Shown here: one piece after another, positions 1 to 8,489 of the stretch
Layout of the letters: each line of letters opens with the position of its first letter
How positions within the stretch are numbered: the first letter of the stretch is position 1
DNA from: Desulfomicrobium sp. UBA5193
GTDB lineage: Bacteria; Desulfobacterota; Desulfovibrionia; Desulfovibrionales; Desulfomicrobiaceae
DNA: 64,000 nucleotides
Assembly: GCA_002412965.1 (NCBI GenBank)
Contig: DHWB01000004.1
Location: 372,001-436,000 of the forward strand
Reading direction: 5' to 3'
The notes under the pieces: generated by a model
Told to the model about the DNA's origin: nothing
Seen by the model: the letters and a program-made list of their open reading frames with translations, nothing else
Databases searched by the model: none
Program-made: the position numbers and the translations under genes

Positions 1-1977
1 GATCTTTGAGGTCAGGGCTTGCGGTGTGAATCCAAAATATCGCCACAAGGCTTCGCCTGACCCGGATTCACCAAATCCGGTCATTCCGCAGACCAGACCG
101 TCCCGCCCGACAATTTGCCACCAGCCGTCCATGACTCCGGCCTCTACGGCCACGCGCAGGCTCAGTTCCGGCAGCACGGTACTGCGGTAAAGAGGGTCTT
201 GCATCTCGAACAGGCTAATACACGGCATGGAGACGACGCGCGCCCGGCGCCCGAGGGATTCCAGTAGATCGGCGGTGTCTATGGCCAGTTGCACCTCCGA
301 TCCGGTGGCGATGAGGACCACTTCGGGATTGTTGGCTTCTCCGCGCAGAATGTAACCGCCCCGTTCAATGTTGTTGGTCTGACTCAGGGTCCGCTTCTGG
401 GGTTTGAGATTTTGTCTGGAAAGGATCAGGCTGGTGGGTCCTTTGGTCCTAGTCAGAGCATGTTTCCAGGCCACCGCCGTTTCCGTGGCATCGCACGGGC
501 GCCACACGGACATGCCCGGAATGAGCCGCAGGCTGGCCACATGCTCAACAGGTTGGTGCGTCGGTCCGTCCTCGCCCACGCCGATAGAATCGTGGGTCAG
601 CACATAGATGGTGCGCAGTTCCATGAGCGCGGCCATGCGCATAGCGTTGCGCGCATAGTCGGAAAATACCAGGAACGTGCCGCCAAAGGGAATGAAACCG
701 CCGTGCAGGGCCAAGCCGTTCATGATGGCGGCCATGCCAAATTCGCGCACGCCGTATGACAGGTAATTCCCGTCCAGCGTGCCCGGAGACAGACGCGTGC
801 AGCCTTTCCAGTTGGTCAGGTTGGAGCTGGTCAGGTCCGCCGAGCCTCCGAACATGGAAGGAATCAGCGGGGCGAAAACATTTAAGGCGTTTTGCGAGGC
901 TTTGCGCGTGGCCACATTTTGTGCCTCGGCTTGCTGCGCGTTGATGAACCGGTCCGCTTGCGTCTCGAAGGATTTGGGCAGATCGCCCTGCATGACCATG
1001 CGGAACTCTTCGGCCAAGTCTGGGTACTCGGCCTCATAGGCGACAAAGGACTGCTTCCAGGCGTGCTGGGCGGCCTGCCCGCGTTCCCGGGCATTCCATT
1101 TCCTGGCCACGTCCTCCGGAATGAAAAAAGGGGGATGGGGCCAATCAAGCTCAACCCTGGCCAGATCGATCTCGACACAGCCCAGAGGCGCGCCGTGACA
1201 GTCGTGGGACCCGCATACGTTGGGTGCGCCATAACCGATGACCGTTCGGCAGCAGATCAGACTCGGTTTCGCCTCGATGCTTGCGGCCTCGTGGAGCGCC
1301 GCGGCCACGGCGTCGGCGTTGTGACCGTCCACATTTCTGACTACATGCCAGCCACAGGCCTCGAAACGAGTGGGAACGTCCTCGGCGAACCAGTTGCCAA
1401 CATGACCGTCAATGGAGATGCCGTTGTCATCCCACAGCACGGTCAATTTGCCCAATCCCAGGGTGCCGGCCAGGGAGCAGGCCTCCTGGCTCACTCCTTC
1501 CATGAGACAGCCGTCTCCGCACAGCGCGTAGGTTCGGTGATCGACAATCCTGTGTCCAGGGCAGTTGTAACGGGCTGAGAGAACCTGTTCGGCCAGGGCC
1601 ATGCCGACGGCGTTGGCCAATCCCTGGCCCAAGGGACCGGTGGTGGTCTCCACGCCAGGAGTAAGCCCGCGTTCCGGATGCCCCGGGGTTTTGGAGTGCA
1701 GTTTTCTGAACTGCTTCAGGTCATCCAGGGTCAGGTCATATCCGCTCAGATGCAGGCAGGCATACAGGAGCATGGAGGCATGCCCGTTGGAGAGAACAAA
1801 GCGGTCTCGGTCCCACCAGGTGGGGTCGGCCGGGTTATGTTTCAGGAAATCGTTCCACAAGACTTCGGCCATGTCGGCCATGCCGAGGGGCGCACCCGGA
1901 TGACCGGAATTTGCGAGTTGAACAGCATCCATGCTCAGGGCACGGATGGCGTTGGCGAGATGCTTGCGGCTGATCAT
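1..1977 (-). CDS. tkt: Transketolase, C-terminus beyond the window
   Basis: Thiamine-diphosphate enzyme that moves two-carbon units between sugar phosphates in the non-oxidative pentose phosphate pathway (cytosol). The start at 1977 gives MISRKHLANAIRALSMDAVQ, followed by the family hallmark GHPGAPLGMA (His26 binds cofactor/substrate). A GGAGG lies just upstream of the ATG. The frame stays open for 659 codons to the first base of the window, close to the usual 660-670 residues, so only the last few residues are missing. It belongs to the chromosome rather than the island. All plus-strand open frames over this stretch are shadows of it. Confidence 0.95.
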   Translation of the reverse strand, partial: MISRKHLANAIRALSMDAVQLANSGHPGAPLGMADMAEVLWNDFLKHNPADPTWWDRDRFVLSNGHASMLLYACLHLSGYDLTLDDLKQFRKLHSKTPGHPERGLTPGVETTTGPLGQGLANAVGMALAEQVLSARYNCPGHRIVDHRTYALCGDGCLMEGVSQEACSLAGTLGLGKLTVLWDDNGISIDGHVGNWFAEDVPTRFEACGWHVVRNVDGHNADAVAAALHEAASIEAKPSLICCRTVIGYGAPNVCGSHDCHGAPLGCVEIDLARVELDWPHPPFFIPEDVARKWNARERGQAAQHAWKQSFVAYEAEYPDLAEEFRMVMQGDLPKSFETQADRFINAQQAEAQNVATRKASQNALNVFAPLIPSMFGGSADLTSSNLTNWKGCTRLSPGTLDGNYLSYGVREFGMAAIMNGLALHGGFIPFGGTFLVFSDYARNAMRMAALMELRTIYVLTHDSIGVGEDGPTHQPVEHVASLRLIPGMSVWRPCDATETAVAWKHALTRTKGPTSLILSRQNLKPQKRTLSQTNNIERGGYILRGEANNPEVVLIATGSEVQLAIDTADLLESLGRRARVVSMPCISLFEMQDPLYRSTVLPELSLRVAVEAGVMDGWWQIVGRDGLVCGMTGFGESGSGEALWRYFGFTPQALTSKI

Positions 1978-2189
1978 GACCTTCCTCCATGTTGGTGAGA
2001 GATATCACTGGGTGTACATCGTTCTGAATATTTGCCCGTGTTGTGAACGTGCGAGCAATTAAATCCGGAATGAGCAGGAAATTGCATGCATGGTACATAC
2101 TTTCCATTTTTTTCCATGATTGAAAAAATACCGACCGACCACAATTCATGATTTTTTTCCGTATTATTGAAGTGAAACATGGCACACCC

Positions 2190-2327
2190 TCATTTTATAA
2201 AAAAAATTCGATAAATTTTTTCGTACCTAAGACAAATCACATGTACATTTCTTGAAGGGATTCCGAGATCCATTAGTCGGCAGTACACGTGCAAGGGATT
2301 GAGTAGATGGCGCAGACAGTCATTCAT
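2190..2327 (-). CDS. Small 45-residue conserved-looking protein
   Basis: A 45-codon frame starting MNDCLRHLLNPLHVYCRL. The start is chosen because AAGGAG sits 7 bases before this ATG; the longer in-frame upstream extension has no such site. The Asn-Pro-Leu-His-Val-Tyr-Cys-Arg stretch resembles, from memory, short uncharacterised proteins of sulfate reducers. The function is unknown. It ends in an AT-rich stretch upstream of tkt and is transcribed in the same direction. Confidence 0.5.
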   Translation of the reverse strand: MNDCLRHLLNPLHVYCRLMDLGIPSRNVHVICLRYEKIYRIFFIK

Positions 2328-2450
2328 GGTGAATCTCCTTAAATGTGATGAACAATGCATCAACAAGAATCGTACCGGGAGCCACAAAGACATTGATTGT
2401 GCTTTTTTGATATGCAAATTGATATGTTACGCAGGCTTGGAGGAAGACAC

Positions 2451-2540
2451 ATGAATGAGGCTGTGCCGGGGGCGGCGTACGAGGGTGGCACAATATCTAA
2501 TAATTGGGCCGCTGGTGGCACAGCGATGGCGTTCTTTTAG
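2451..2540 (+). CDS. Possible 29-residue peptide
   Basis: A short frame (MNEAVPGAAYEGG... ending AMAFF) preceded by GGAGG seven bases before the ATG. It is rich in Gly and Ala with no charged C-terminus. It points toward the reductase gene (convergent) and away from the 45-residue gene. The only support is the ribosome site and clean start/stop, so it may be chance. Confidence 0.25.
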   Translation: MNEAVPGAAYEGGTISNNWAAGGTAMAFF

Positions 2541-2639
2541 GGATGTCTCAAGCCCGTTTGTCGCGCAGCCTTGAGACAGGCAGGGGAAGGTTCTGTTTTT
2601 GCTGCGGGGATCGTCGGTTGTTGACTCGGAGGCACGATG

Positions 2640-3857
2640 TCAGCGGTTGAAAAACGACAGGTAATTCAGCAGGTCTTCGAGTTCGTTTGATGGCAGGGCG
2701 GAGCCGATGAGCACGCCGGAAATCCACCCCGCATTGTGTGGGCGGCGGGCCGCGCTGCGGATCAGGCTGCCGATGGCCTTGGACGTGCGTAGCGTGGACA
2801 ATCGCTGTGACATCTGCATTCGGCCGCCGATCTCTCGCCACAGGCGCCCGGGGTAGGAATCCAGGGCCGAAGCGCTGAAATCTCCAGACTGGAAGGCCTC
2901 GGCCAAGGTTCGTGCCGCCAGGCGGGCAGAGACCAGTGAGTTGCCTACGCCTTCGGTGCTGCAGGGGGTGGCCAGTCCGGCGGCATCCCCGACCAGCAAA
3001 AAACCGGTGCCGTGGATCTCGCGCATCACGTCGCCACCGGGCAAGATGCGCGTTTGCGGACGGCCGACGGCCTCGGCAAAGCGGAAGCGTTCCTGAAATT
3101 TGGGGCTCGCCAAGGCCTGGGTCAGGACGGCAGCCGGATGAATCCGGCGGTTCTGCCAGGCCGCAAGGGGCACGGCCATGCCGATGTTGGCGAGACTCGT
3201 TCTGTTGGGGTGCACCCACATGTAGCCAGGAAGAATCTCGTCGAGGAAATGGATTTCCATTTGATCGCGCAGCCCGATGACCTGGTTGTAGTAGGCCTGC
3301 ACGGCCAGGATGCGGTGCTCGGGGTAGCGTTGAATTCCCATGCGTCTCGCCACCAGGGAATTGGCCCCGTCCGCGCCGATCAGCACGCGCGCGGTGAAGG
3401 TTTGCCGTCGCCCGCCGCCACGATCCGCCGTGACCTCGCAGCCTCGGCCAGAAAGCATGGTGATATTCGCCGCGCGGCACCAGTCCATGGCCGTGACGTT
3501 GTCTGTTTCCCGGGCGGCGTGGAACAGCATCTCATCAAAAAGAATGCGGCGGCAGATCAGGCTTCGCTCCCTGGCCTGGGAATCGATCTTGAGTACAGGG
3601 ACAGTTACGGACAACTCGTTGGCATAAAAAGCGATTTCTCTCGCATGCACATGGTCGAGGGACATCAGGCGGTCTTCGAGCCCCAGTTCTCGCACTTCCG
3701 CAACGGCGGCCGATGACAGTGAATCGCCACAGACTTTGTCCCTGGGAAAGGCGCTGGCGTCCATCAGCAGAACTCTGAGCCCCGAGCGGCCGGCATAAAT
3801 GGCTGTGGCGCTACCCGCAGGCCCGGCTCCAATTATCAGCACATCGAAGTCGAACAT
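2640..3857 (-). CDS. FAD-dependent oxidoreductase, geranylgeranyl reductase family
   Basis: A 405-residue flavoprotein of the family that reduces isoprenoid double bonds in lipids or quinones; the actual substrate cannot be told. The Rossmann FAD motif GAGPAG is at residues 10-15, the family's KVCGD motif near residue 43, and the second FAD-contact region is LVGDAAGLATPCSTEGVGN in the C-terminal half. Start: the ATG at 3857 is preceded by GGGAG, and FDFDVLIIGAGPAG then begins at the usual distance from the terminus; an upstream ATG seven codons earlier lacks this spacing. It is a single gene, apparently core chromosome, and the last gene before the island-like region. Confidence 0.85.
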   Translation of the reverse strand: MFDFDVLIIGAGPAGSATAIYAGRSGLRVLLMDASAFPRDKVCGDSLSSAAVAEVRELGLEDRLMSLDHVHAREIAFYANELSVTVPVLKIDSQARERSLICRRILFDEMLFHAARETDNVTAMDWCRAANITMLSGRGCEVTADRGGGRRQTFTARVLIGADGANSLVARRMGIQRYPEHRILAVQAYYNQVIGLRDQMEIHFLDEILPGYMWVHPNRTSLANIGMAVPLAAWQNRRIHPAAVLTQALASPKFQERFRFAEAVGRPQTRILPGGDVMREIHGTGFLLVGDAAGLATPCSTEGVGNSLVSARLAARTLAEAFQSGDFSASALDSYPGRLWREIGGRMQMSQRLSTLRTSKAIGSLIRSAARRPHNAGWISGVLIGSALPSNELEDLLNYLSFFNR

Positions 3858-4274
3858 AATTTTCTCCCTGAACTGCACATGGCGCCTTTTTGGCTAAAAT
3901 CCGCAAAGTTTAAGCATGTCTCGTACCAATTCGTGAAAAAGGGCTGGTTTGAAGACGGACCTCATGGGCCGAAGTGAAGAACGTGGGCAGAAAGTTGATG
4001 GAATGGCGCATGATCGTGTTAATAAATGCCTCCTGAACCATGCGCAGGAACAAATTCATCATATTTTACTTTTGCTGGGGAGGCCTTACCGTCGCCTTGA
4101 ATGCCCATCTGTGTACTTAAATGCCATACCCTTTGTGGGCACAGCTATGGGCACGAGAAATCGTGCCCATAACTATTTGTTTTTGAATTTTTGGGCACAC
4201 TGGATGTTTACATCTAGGTCTTTTTTGGGCACATTTCGGCATCCGAAACACCAATTTCAATGCCGGAGATACCA
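3858..4274. other. Non-coding junction between core genes and resolvase
   Basis: 417 bases with no convincing gene. The right half contains repeated GGGCAC motifs and one perfect inverted repeat, described separately. The composition becomes AT-richer here, consistent with the edge of an acquired segment. No tRNA-like or obvious attachment duplication was recognised. Confidence 0.5.
4135..4233. repeat. GGGCAC repeat cluster with perfect 11-bp inverted repeat
   Basis: TATGGGCACGA (4146-4156) is followed by the 4-base loop GAAA and its exact reverse complement TCGTGCCCATA (4161-4171). Further GGGCAC copies lie at 4137, 4193 and 4228, the last two in the context TTGGGCACA. The cluster ends about 40 bases before the resolvase start. 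It could be the recombination (res-like) site of that resolvase or its operator; the sequence alone does not decide. Confidence 0.55.
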
Positions 4275-4850
4275 ATGAAGGGACGTCATGTCGGATATGT
4301 CAGGGTCAGCACCCATGACCAGAATTCAGTTCGCCAGCTGGCCGATTGCAAGGTCGATTTCTGGAAGGTCTACGAGGAAAAGGCGTCAGGAAAAAACACT
4401 GACAGACCGGAGCTTCAAGACTGCCTCTCCCGTCTGGACGAGGGGGATACCTTTTGGATTCACTCTATAGATAGGCTTGCACGCAGTCTTCAGGATCTGC
4501 AAAACATCATCAGTCAGTTGATCGCCAAAGGCGTGACCGTAAAATTCGTGAAGGAAAATCTGACGTTCACCAGGGATAACCACGATCCGTTCACCAAATT
4601 GCTTTTTGATGTCCTGGGCAGCTTTGCGGAATTCGAACGCAATATCCTGAGAGAACGCCAGCGTGAGGGTATCGAAAAGGCCAAGGCAGCCGGAAAATAT
4701 GCCCATGGAAAGGGTGGCAGGAAAAAGAGTGTCGACCGGACCAAGGTTCGCGCATTGCGAGGACAAGGTGTCTCATTTCGAAAAATCGCAGAGCAACTCG
4801 GATGCAGCCTATCCAGCGTCCAGCGCGTTATATACGGTGAAGCGCAGTAA
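4275..4850 (+). CDS. Serine recombinase, resolvase/invertase family
   Basis: A 191-residue site-specific recombinase that cuts DNA through a serine. The N-terminal catalytic domain begins GYVRVST with the nucleophile at Ser12; the conserved arginine region is IDRLARS near residue 65, and the FAEFERNILRERQREGI dimer/E-helix region is near residue 120. A C-terminal helix-turn-helix (RKIAEQLGCSLSSVQRVI) binds the site. Length is normal for small resolvases/invertases. The start at 4275 is chosen for GGAG seven bases upstream; an ATG five codons earlier is an alternative. The GGGCAC repeats immediately upstream are a natural target candidate. It probably belongs to a former mobile element. Confidence 0.9.
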   Translation: MKGRHVGYVRVSTHDQNSVRQLADCKVDFWKVYEEKASGKNTDRPELQDCLSRLDEGDTFWIHSIDRLARSLQDLQNIISQLIAKGVTVKFVKENLTFTRDNHDPFTKLLFDVLGSFAEFERNILRERQREGIEKAKAAGKYAHGKGGRKKSVDRTKVRALRGQGVSFRKIAEQLGCSLSSVQRVIYGEAQ

Positions 4851-5000
4851 GAACACAACATTCTAATTCAATCATATCGAAGCATTTTTCAACAGCAAGA
4901 CCAAATTAAAAATATCAATATTTAATTCCAGAATAGACACATCCATAAATTTATGCTCGAATATATTCAATCAAACAGCAAATATTTTTTAGGAGACAAT

Positions 5001-5402
5001 ATGGAAGACTATCTCAAACAAGCAGTCGAAATCGTCAAAGCGCAAGCATCTGTGCGCAATATGAACGAAGAAGAGATCACATCAATGATCAAAGCATTGG
5101 CTGGGAGCATTCGTGGAGTGGCAGAAGGTGTCACTCCTGCAATTGAAACTGAACCCGCAATCGATCCCAAAAAAGCCATCAGAGAAAGAAGCGTCACCTG
5201 CTGCGAATGCGGAAAGTCATTCAAAGTCTTAACAAAGCGACACCTGATAACCCACGGACTCACTCCTGAACAGTACAAGGAAAAATACGGTTACAAGAAA
5301 GGCACGTCTCTTGTGGCAAAATCCTTGGCTCGCAGTCGCCGTGAGACGATGCAGGGCATGAAGTTGTGGGAGAGGCGCAAGAAAGCGGTTAAAGCCGAGT
5401 AA
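5001..5402 (+). CDS. MucR/Ros-family zinc-finger transcriptional regulator
   Basis: A 133-residue protein. The C-terminal half carries the Ros/MucR-type finger: CCECGKSFKVLTKRHLITH near residues 65-85, then GLTPEQYKEKYG, the most typical family string. A basic tail follows. The first 50 residues are helical and acidic. In the family such proteins repress their own and other genes as DNA-binding regulators. Start: ATG 5001 follows AGGAG at a good distance; an upstream in-frame ATG at 4953 lacks one. A strong terminator follows the stop codon, so it is probably monocistronic. Confidence 0.85.
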   Translation: MEDYLKQAVEIVKAQASVRNMNEEEITSMIKALAGSIRGVAEGVTPAIETEPAIDPKKAIRERSVTCCECGKSFKVLTKRHLITHGLTPEQYKEKYGYKKGTSLVAKSLARSRRETMQGMKLWERRKKAVKAE

Positions 5403-5421
5403 CGCAAAAAAATACCTCTAT

Positions 5422-5467
5422 AGGCCGACTTCCATTTTTTCAGGGAGTTGGCCTTTTGATTTTTTTC
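5422..5467 (+). terminator. Rho-independent terminator after the MucR-like gene
   Basis: AGGCCGACT (5422-5430) pairs with AGTTGGCCT (5446-5454) with one mismatch and is followed by TTTTGATTTTTTT. It lies 20 bases after the stop codon at 5402. Confidence 0.8.
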
Positions 5468-5544
5468 TGCAATTCAAATGCTAAATTTCTCATCATCTGT
5501 CGTGGGCAGAGCGGTCGCACTTAGCCTCAAATCTGACGAGTTCC

Positions 5545-6183
5545 ATGTGCTTCCATAATGCGGCCGTTACTTCCCTGACAACCCGTGTCTTGTCCTTGAA
5601 CCGCCCGCCTTTCTGCAAGGCGGCCAAGAACCGTGAAAAATGGAAGCGTAAGCAGTGCGAGATCCGTTTGCGCGCGGATCTGACCATGAAGGACAAGCGT
5701 ACACTGGTCTCGCTGGCCAAGGAGGAGAGCGCTTTCTGGAGCAACGCATGGGCATCGATCCGGGAAGAATTTTCATTTCACGACTGGAACGGATTTTTGA
5801 AGATAAAGGCGGAAGCGGGGAATGAGGTTGCTCTTGCAGTCCTGCAATCACTCAAGCGGTGCGTGGGCGAAAAGGAGGTCACGCCGCCCAAGCCAAGCCA
5901 AGCGTAACCCACCAAGCGGATAACCAAGGCAACGTGCTTTACCTGCTATCCGACGGTGGCATTGATCAAGGATGTCGGCCAAGCGATCCATTTCTCGGCA
6001 AATAGCTCATCGGCCAAGGCTATGGCTCAGAATTTGGCGTGGCGAAAGTTCGGCCCGAAATTTGGACTTCTGGGCAACACCATCAAGAAGGTGGACAAGG
6101 TCACATCGGAGCAAGAACGCTTAATCCAGACCAAGGCATGTGCGGAGGAGGCAAAAAAGAGCAGAGGCTCGGGCTTGGGATGA
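5545..6183 (+). pseudogene. Decayed relaxase C-terminal (LPD7-like) fragment
   Basis: Three pieces read as one protein only if the frame changes twice. Piece 1 (to about 5890) contains LAKEESAFWSNAWASIREEF, a shape typical of the linker of MobA/TraI-like relaxases. Piece 2 (frame of 5931, about 5895-5960) reads VTHQADNQGNVLYLLSDGG. Piece 3 (back in the first frame from about 5961 to 6183) reads LIKDVGQAIHFSANSSSAKA. The G-V-L-Y-x-L-x-D-G-G then K-D-x-G-x-x-I-H-F order is that of the LPD7 domain fused to many conjugative relaxases. An in-frame TAA at 5905 also interrupts frame 1. The catalytic N-terminus is absent. I infer a relic of an older conjugative element. Confidence 0.6.
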
Positions 6184-6193
6184 CTCCGACTGG

Positions 6194-6979
6194 TTAAGAC
6201 TCGAGTCCTCTTTGAGGTGGTCGGGAGGATGAATCCTGCAATAAACTGTGTTCCAACCCCGCGGGTAAGGCGGATAGCCAAGGTATCCTCTCCGGTCGAA
6301 TGCCGATCAACATGATGACGCCAGTCTTTGGTAGCACCTGACCGTTGAGCCTGCGCGCCTTCTCATGTCCCGTTAACAGCATTGGTCGAATATGCTCGTC
6401 TGACTGGTATGACCCGAAGACCTGCACTGTTCGGTGCACTCCTAATGGCAGCACTGCGAGTAGTCCCTTGGCCTGTAGGTGTTCTTTGCCTGGCACTACG
6501 ACCACTGAGACAATTGTCACATGGTTAGCTGCCTCCAGCGGCTCGACGAAGACTACAGAGGGCGGCCAATCACCGCGCTGGGCTTTCGTCAAGTAGAGAC
6601 CCTCTGCAGGTACCAGCAATTGAAATGCAATGATTGCCCTTGTCGGATCGGAAAGATCTGGTGTCCATTTGTGCCACGCGCGATCGCCCCCTGTAGCTAT
6701 GAGGTCAGGGCGTTCTTTAATTGCCGTAGATGTGAAGCCCAGCCGCCACTTACCTGAAGCATGCAAGCTGATTTTGAACTCTCGAAAGTTGTCCCTACAC
6801 GCGATGTATGCATCATCTCGGCTCGTCCAGACACGCCATGAGTTTGTGCTGGCCGCGTCGGGTGTACCCACCGCAAAACGCACGGCACGACCCGTAAGTG
6901 GTGTAGGAGTGGTTGGCGGGTTGACCCACAAGTGGACCACGCCGGAGGAAACGATATCATTGCTTTGATCAGACGCCAT
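6194..6979 (-). CDS. Hypothetical protein, 261 residues
   Basis: Not recognised. It has no signal peptide or membrane segment. The protein is rich in tryptophan-containing beta-like stretches (SWRVWTSRDDAYIACRDNFR, then KISLHASGKWRLGF near residues 68-82) and ends in a basic, Ser/Arg-rich tail. A weak GGTGA lies before the ATG at 6979. It is transcribed in the same direction as the genes to its right, with about 90 bases between it and the next, so a shared transcript is possible. The Phe-Lys-Ile-Ser-Leu-His pattern is reminiscent of proteins that contain a small beta-barrel, but I do not assign a fold. Confidence 0.6.
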   Translation of the reverse strand: MASDQSNDIVSSGVVHLWVNPPTTPTPLTGRAVRFAVGTPDAASTNSWRVWTSRDDAYIACRDNFREFKISLHASGKWRLGFTSTAIKERPDLIATGGDRAWHKWTPDLSDPTRAIIAFQLLVPAEGLYLTKAQRGDWPPSVVFVEPLEAANHVTIVSVVVVPGKEHLQAKGLLAVLPLGVHRTVQVFGSYQSDEHIRPMLLTGHEKARRLNGQVLPKTGVIMLIGIRPERIPWLSALPAGLEHSLLQDSSSRPPQRGLES

Positions 6980-7068
6980 GAATCACCAAGTGGTCAATGG
7001 GTTGCTTCGTGTCCTAACGATAGACCTAACCGAAGTTGCCTCTCGTCTGTGCTGGGCAGAGGCAGAGG

Positions 7069-7785
7069 TTAGTCCGTGGTTGCACAGAGTGTTTCCTGGA
7101 TTTCCTGACAATGAGAACACTTCCTTGCCTCTTCGGGGATCGTCTCTGCGCACATGGGGCACTTCTTCGTCTTCGGCTTGCCTAAGTGACTGAACATCTG
7201 GCGCCTCTGTTCGTTGGACTGACGACTACGCTCCGATTCACGTATGGCCTCAGCAACCGCCAGGTTGGAGTCCTTGAAAGACTCAAGCAGAACCTCTCGC
7301 ATCTGTCCGAAGTCGAATGTTACGTTGTGCTCGTAGAGCTTTCCTGCTTCATTTTCATATGTAACGCGAAAGGATGCCTCCATCTGATCGTCTGGCGTGT
7401 CATTCCATTTGGGGAAACCCAGGTAGTACTTCAATTTTCGTGACGGGGTCAGATACGACACGCCTTCTCTCACGGGAGAACAGTGACCCAATCCAGACTT
7501 CCCCTTGCTTATTTGGAGCCACTGCACATCCTTCAGCACTGCGATGCGAACGTTTCGAGCCGGGGAAAAACCATGATTCTCAACAACGAGTCGGAGCGAA
7601 TGATCAGGAATCTCAAAGTCTATGGTGACCGCCGGTTCGCGTGATTTTTGTGTCTCCTCTACCATTCGCGCAGTCAATCGAACGTAATGCGACGTGAGCC
7701 AGACCAGAACAACTGTCGCAGCTGCCACAACAAGTGTACTCAGTAACGGTATGTATGTTGTAACCCATGGACTTATCTGCTGCAT
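7069..7785 (-). CDS. Membrane-anchored protein with C-terminal zinc ribbon
   Basis: A 238-residue protein. It has one N-terminal membrane helix (residues about 10-32, IPLLSTLVVAAATVVLVWL), a short coiled segment, then a beta-sandwich-like domain with the phrase VVENHGFSPARNVRI. At the C-terminus is a zinc ribbon with two CxxC pairs (CPMC and CSHC) about 12 residues apart. The start at 7785 is chosen because AAGGAG precedes it; an upstream ATG 27 codons earlier has no site. The layout (helix, then VxNxGxxxAxN beta domain) is shared with the protein at 24458-25111 in this window. Function unknown; such proteins are frequent cargo genes. Confidence 0.75.
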   Translation of the reverse strand: MQQISPWVTTYIPLLSTLVVAAATVVLVWLTSHYVRLTARMVEETQKSREPAVTIDFEIPDHSLRLVVENHGFSPARNVRIAVLKDVQWLQISKGKSGLGHCSPVREGVSYLTPSRKLKYYLGFPKWNDTPDDQMEASFRVTYENEAGKLYEHNVTFDFGQMREVLLESFKDSNLAVAEAIRESERSRQSNEQRRQMFSHLGKPKTKKCPMCAETIPEEARKCSHCQEIQETLCATTD

Positions 7786-7966
7786 TCTTTGTTCTCCTTT
7801 CTGCGTCCAAGCGTTGAATATAAATCGTCGCAGCCGATGTGCTGTTGCGAAAGTGAAAGATACCATGCTTTGCGGTCGGATTGTTTGATATTTTAGGCAT
7901 CACATTTGAATACTGTACGCATAAAAAAAGCTTAAGGCTAAAAAAGCAGCGAGTTTTTTTATAATA

Positions 7967-8205
7967 CTACATAGCTGCTTGGCACTCAAGATCTTTTGCT
8001 GCAGCGGTGCTATAAGTTTCGTAAGCTGCCAAAGATGGGAAAGAGAACATGGCTACTGCGATATTGTGTGGCCCTTCGTGAGGCAAGAAGTAGCCATGAT
8101 GTATGCCCCCGAATTTTTCAACTAAGGGAATCCACATTTTCCCGTAGGTTTCAAATTCTTTCAATTTCATGGGTCGATGACATAGTGAAGATAACAGGTG
8201 ACCAT
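7967..8205 (-). pseudogene. NIPSNAP-family protein, frameshifted and truncated
   Basis: From the ATG at 8205 (AAGGAA seven to ten bases upstream) the frame reads MVTCYLHYVIDP and then hits TGA. Removing the effect of one missing base at about 8170 lets it continue MKLKEFETYGKMW, then VEKFGGIHHGYFLPHEGPHN and FSFPSLAAYETY, the core of NIPSNAP proteins (ferredoxin-like fold, about 100 residues or more). It stops at CQAAM, about 20 residues short of usual. So there are two lesions: a one-base deletion near the N-terminus and loss of the C-terminus. It lies just downstream of an attC-like site in cassette orientation. Confidence 0.75.
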
Positions 8206-8245
8206 TTTTATTCCTTGGGATTCCATGTGACTGACGCTGAAAGAT

Positions 8246-8316
8246 GCCTAACGCCGCGCTCTGCGGCAAATTAGAGCGCAGCGGAAAATTTGTCCGACAG
8301 TAGCACTTTGTTATAC
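8246..8316 (-). repeat. Integron attC-like recombination site
   Basis: Read on the minus strand, a 71-base segment starts GTATAAC and ends GTTAGGC, which fits the cleavage consensus GTTRRRY, with G+C-rich imperfect inverted repeats inside (for example GCGCTC near 8271-8276 with GAGCGC near 8256-8261). Size and end motifs match attC sites of gene cassettes. The NIPSNAP start codon lies about 40 bases beyond GTTAGGC, as expected for the first gene of the next cassette. No integron integrase gene is present in the window. The left box departs from RYYYAAC at one position. Confidence 0.65.
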
Positions 8317-8489
8317 GGTACTCTAACCAGCCTTAAACTATGCCGAGTTCAATGACAGCTCTGGTGTAGATTGCAGTTTTTCAGATCTCGCGAATCACGT
8401 TTCCTGTGTCGAGAGTGCTGCACACGACTCGTTTTCCTTGCGCACTGAAACGCCCAGCGATCACCAGATATGCAACCGCTTTGTGCCAA
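8317..8489. other. Short spacer between ATPase stop and attC-like site
   Basis: 173 bases. On the minus strand one frame, out of phase with the ATPase gene, continues past the ATPase stop and ends at 8381 with a protein-like tail (GKRVVCSTLDTGNVIREI). It could be the 3' end of a former cassette gene whose 5' part was replaced, but there is no recognisable family. Confidence 0.3.

Noticed and set aside
289..1998. Plus-strand open frames of 60-228 codons over the transketolase gene
   Set aside because: They are the antisense shadow of the high-G+C tkt gene, with no family resemblance.
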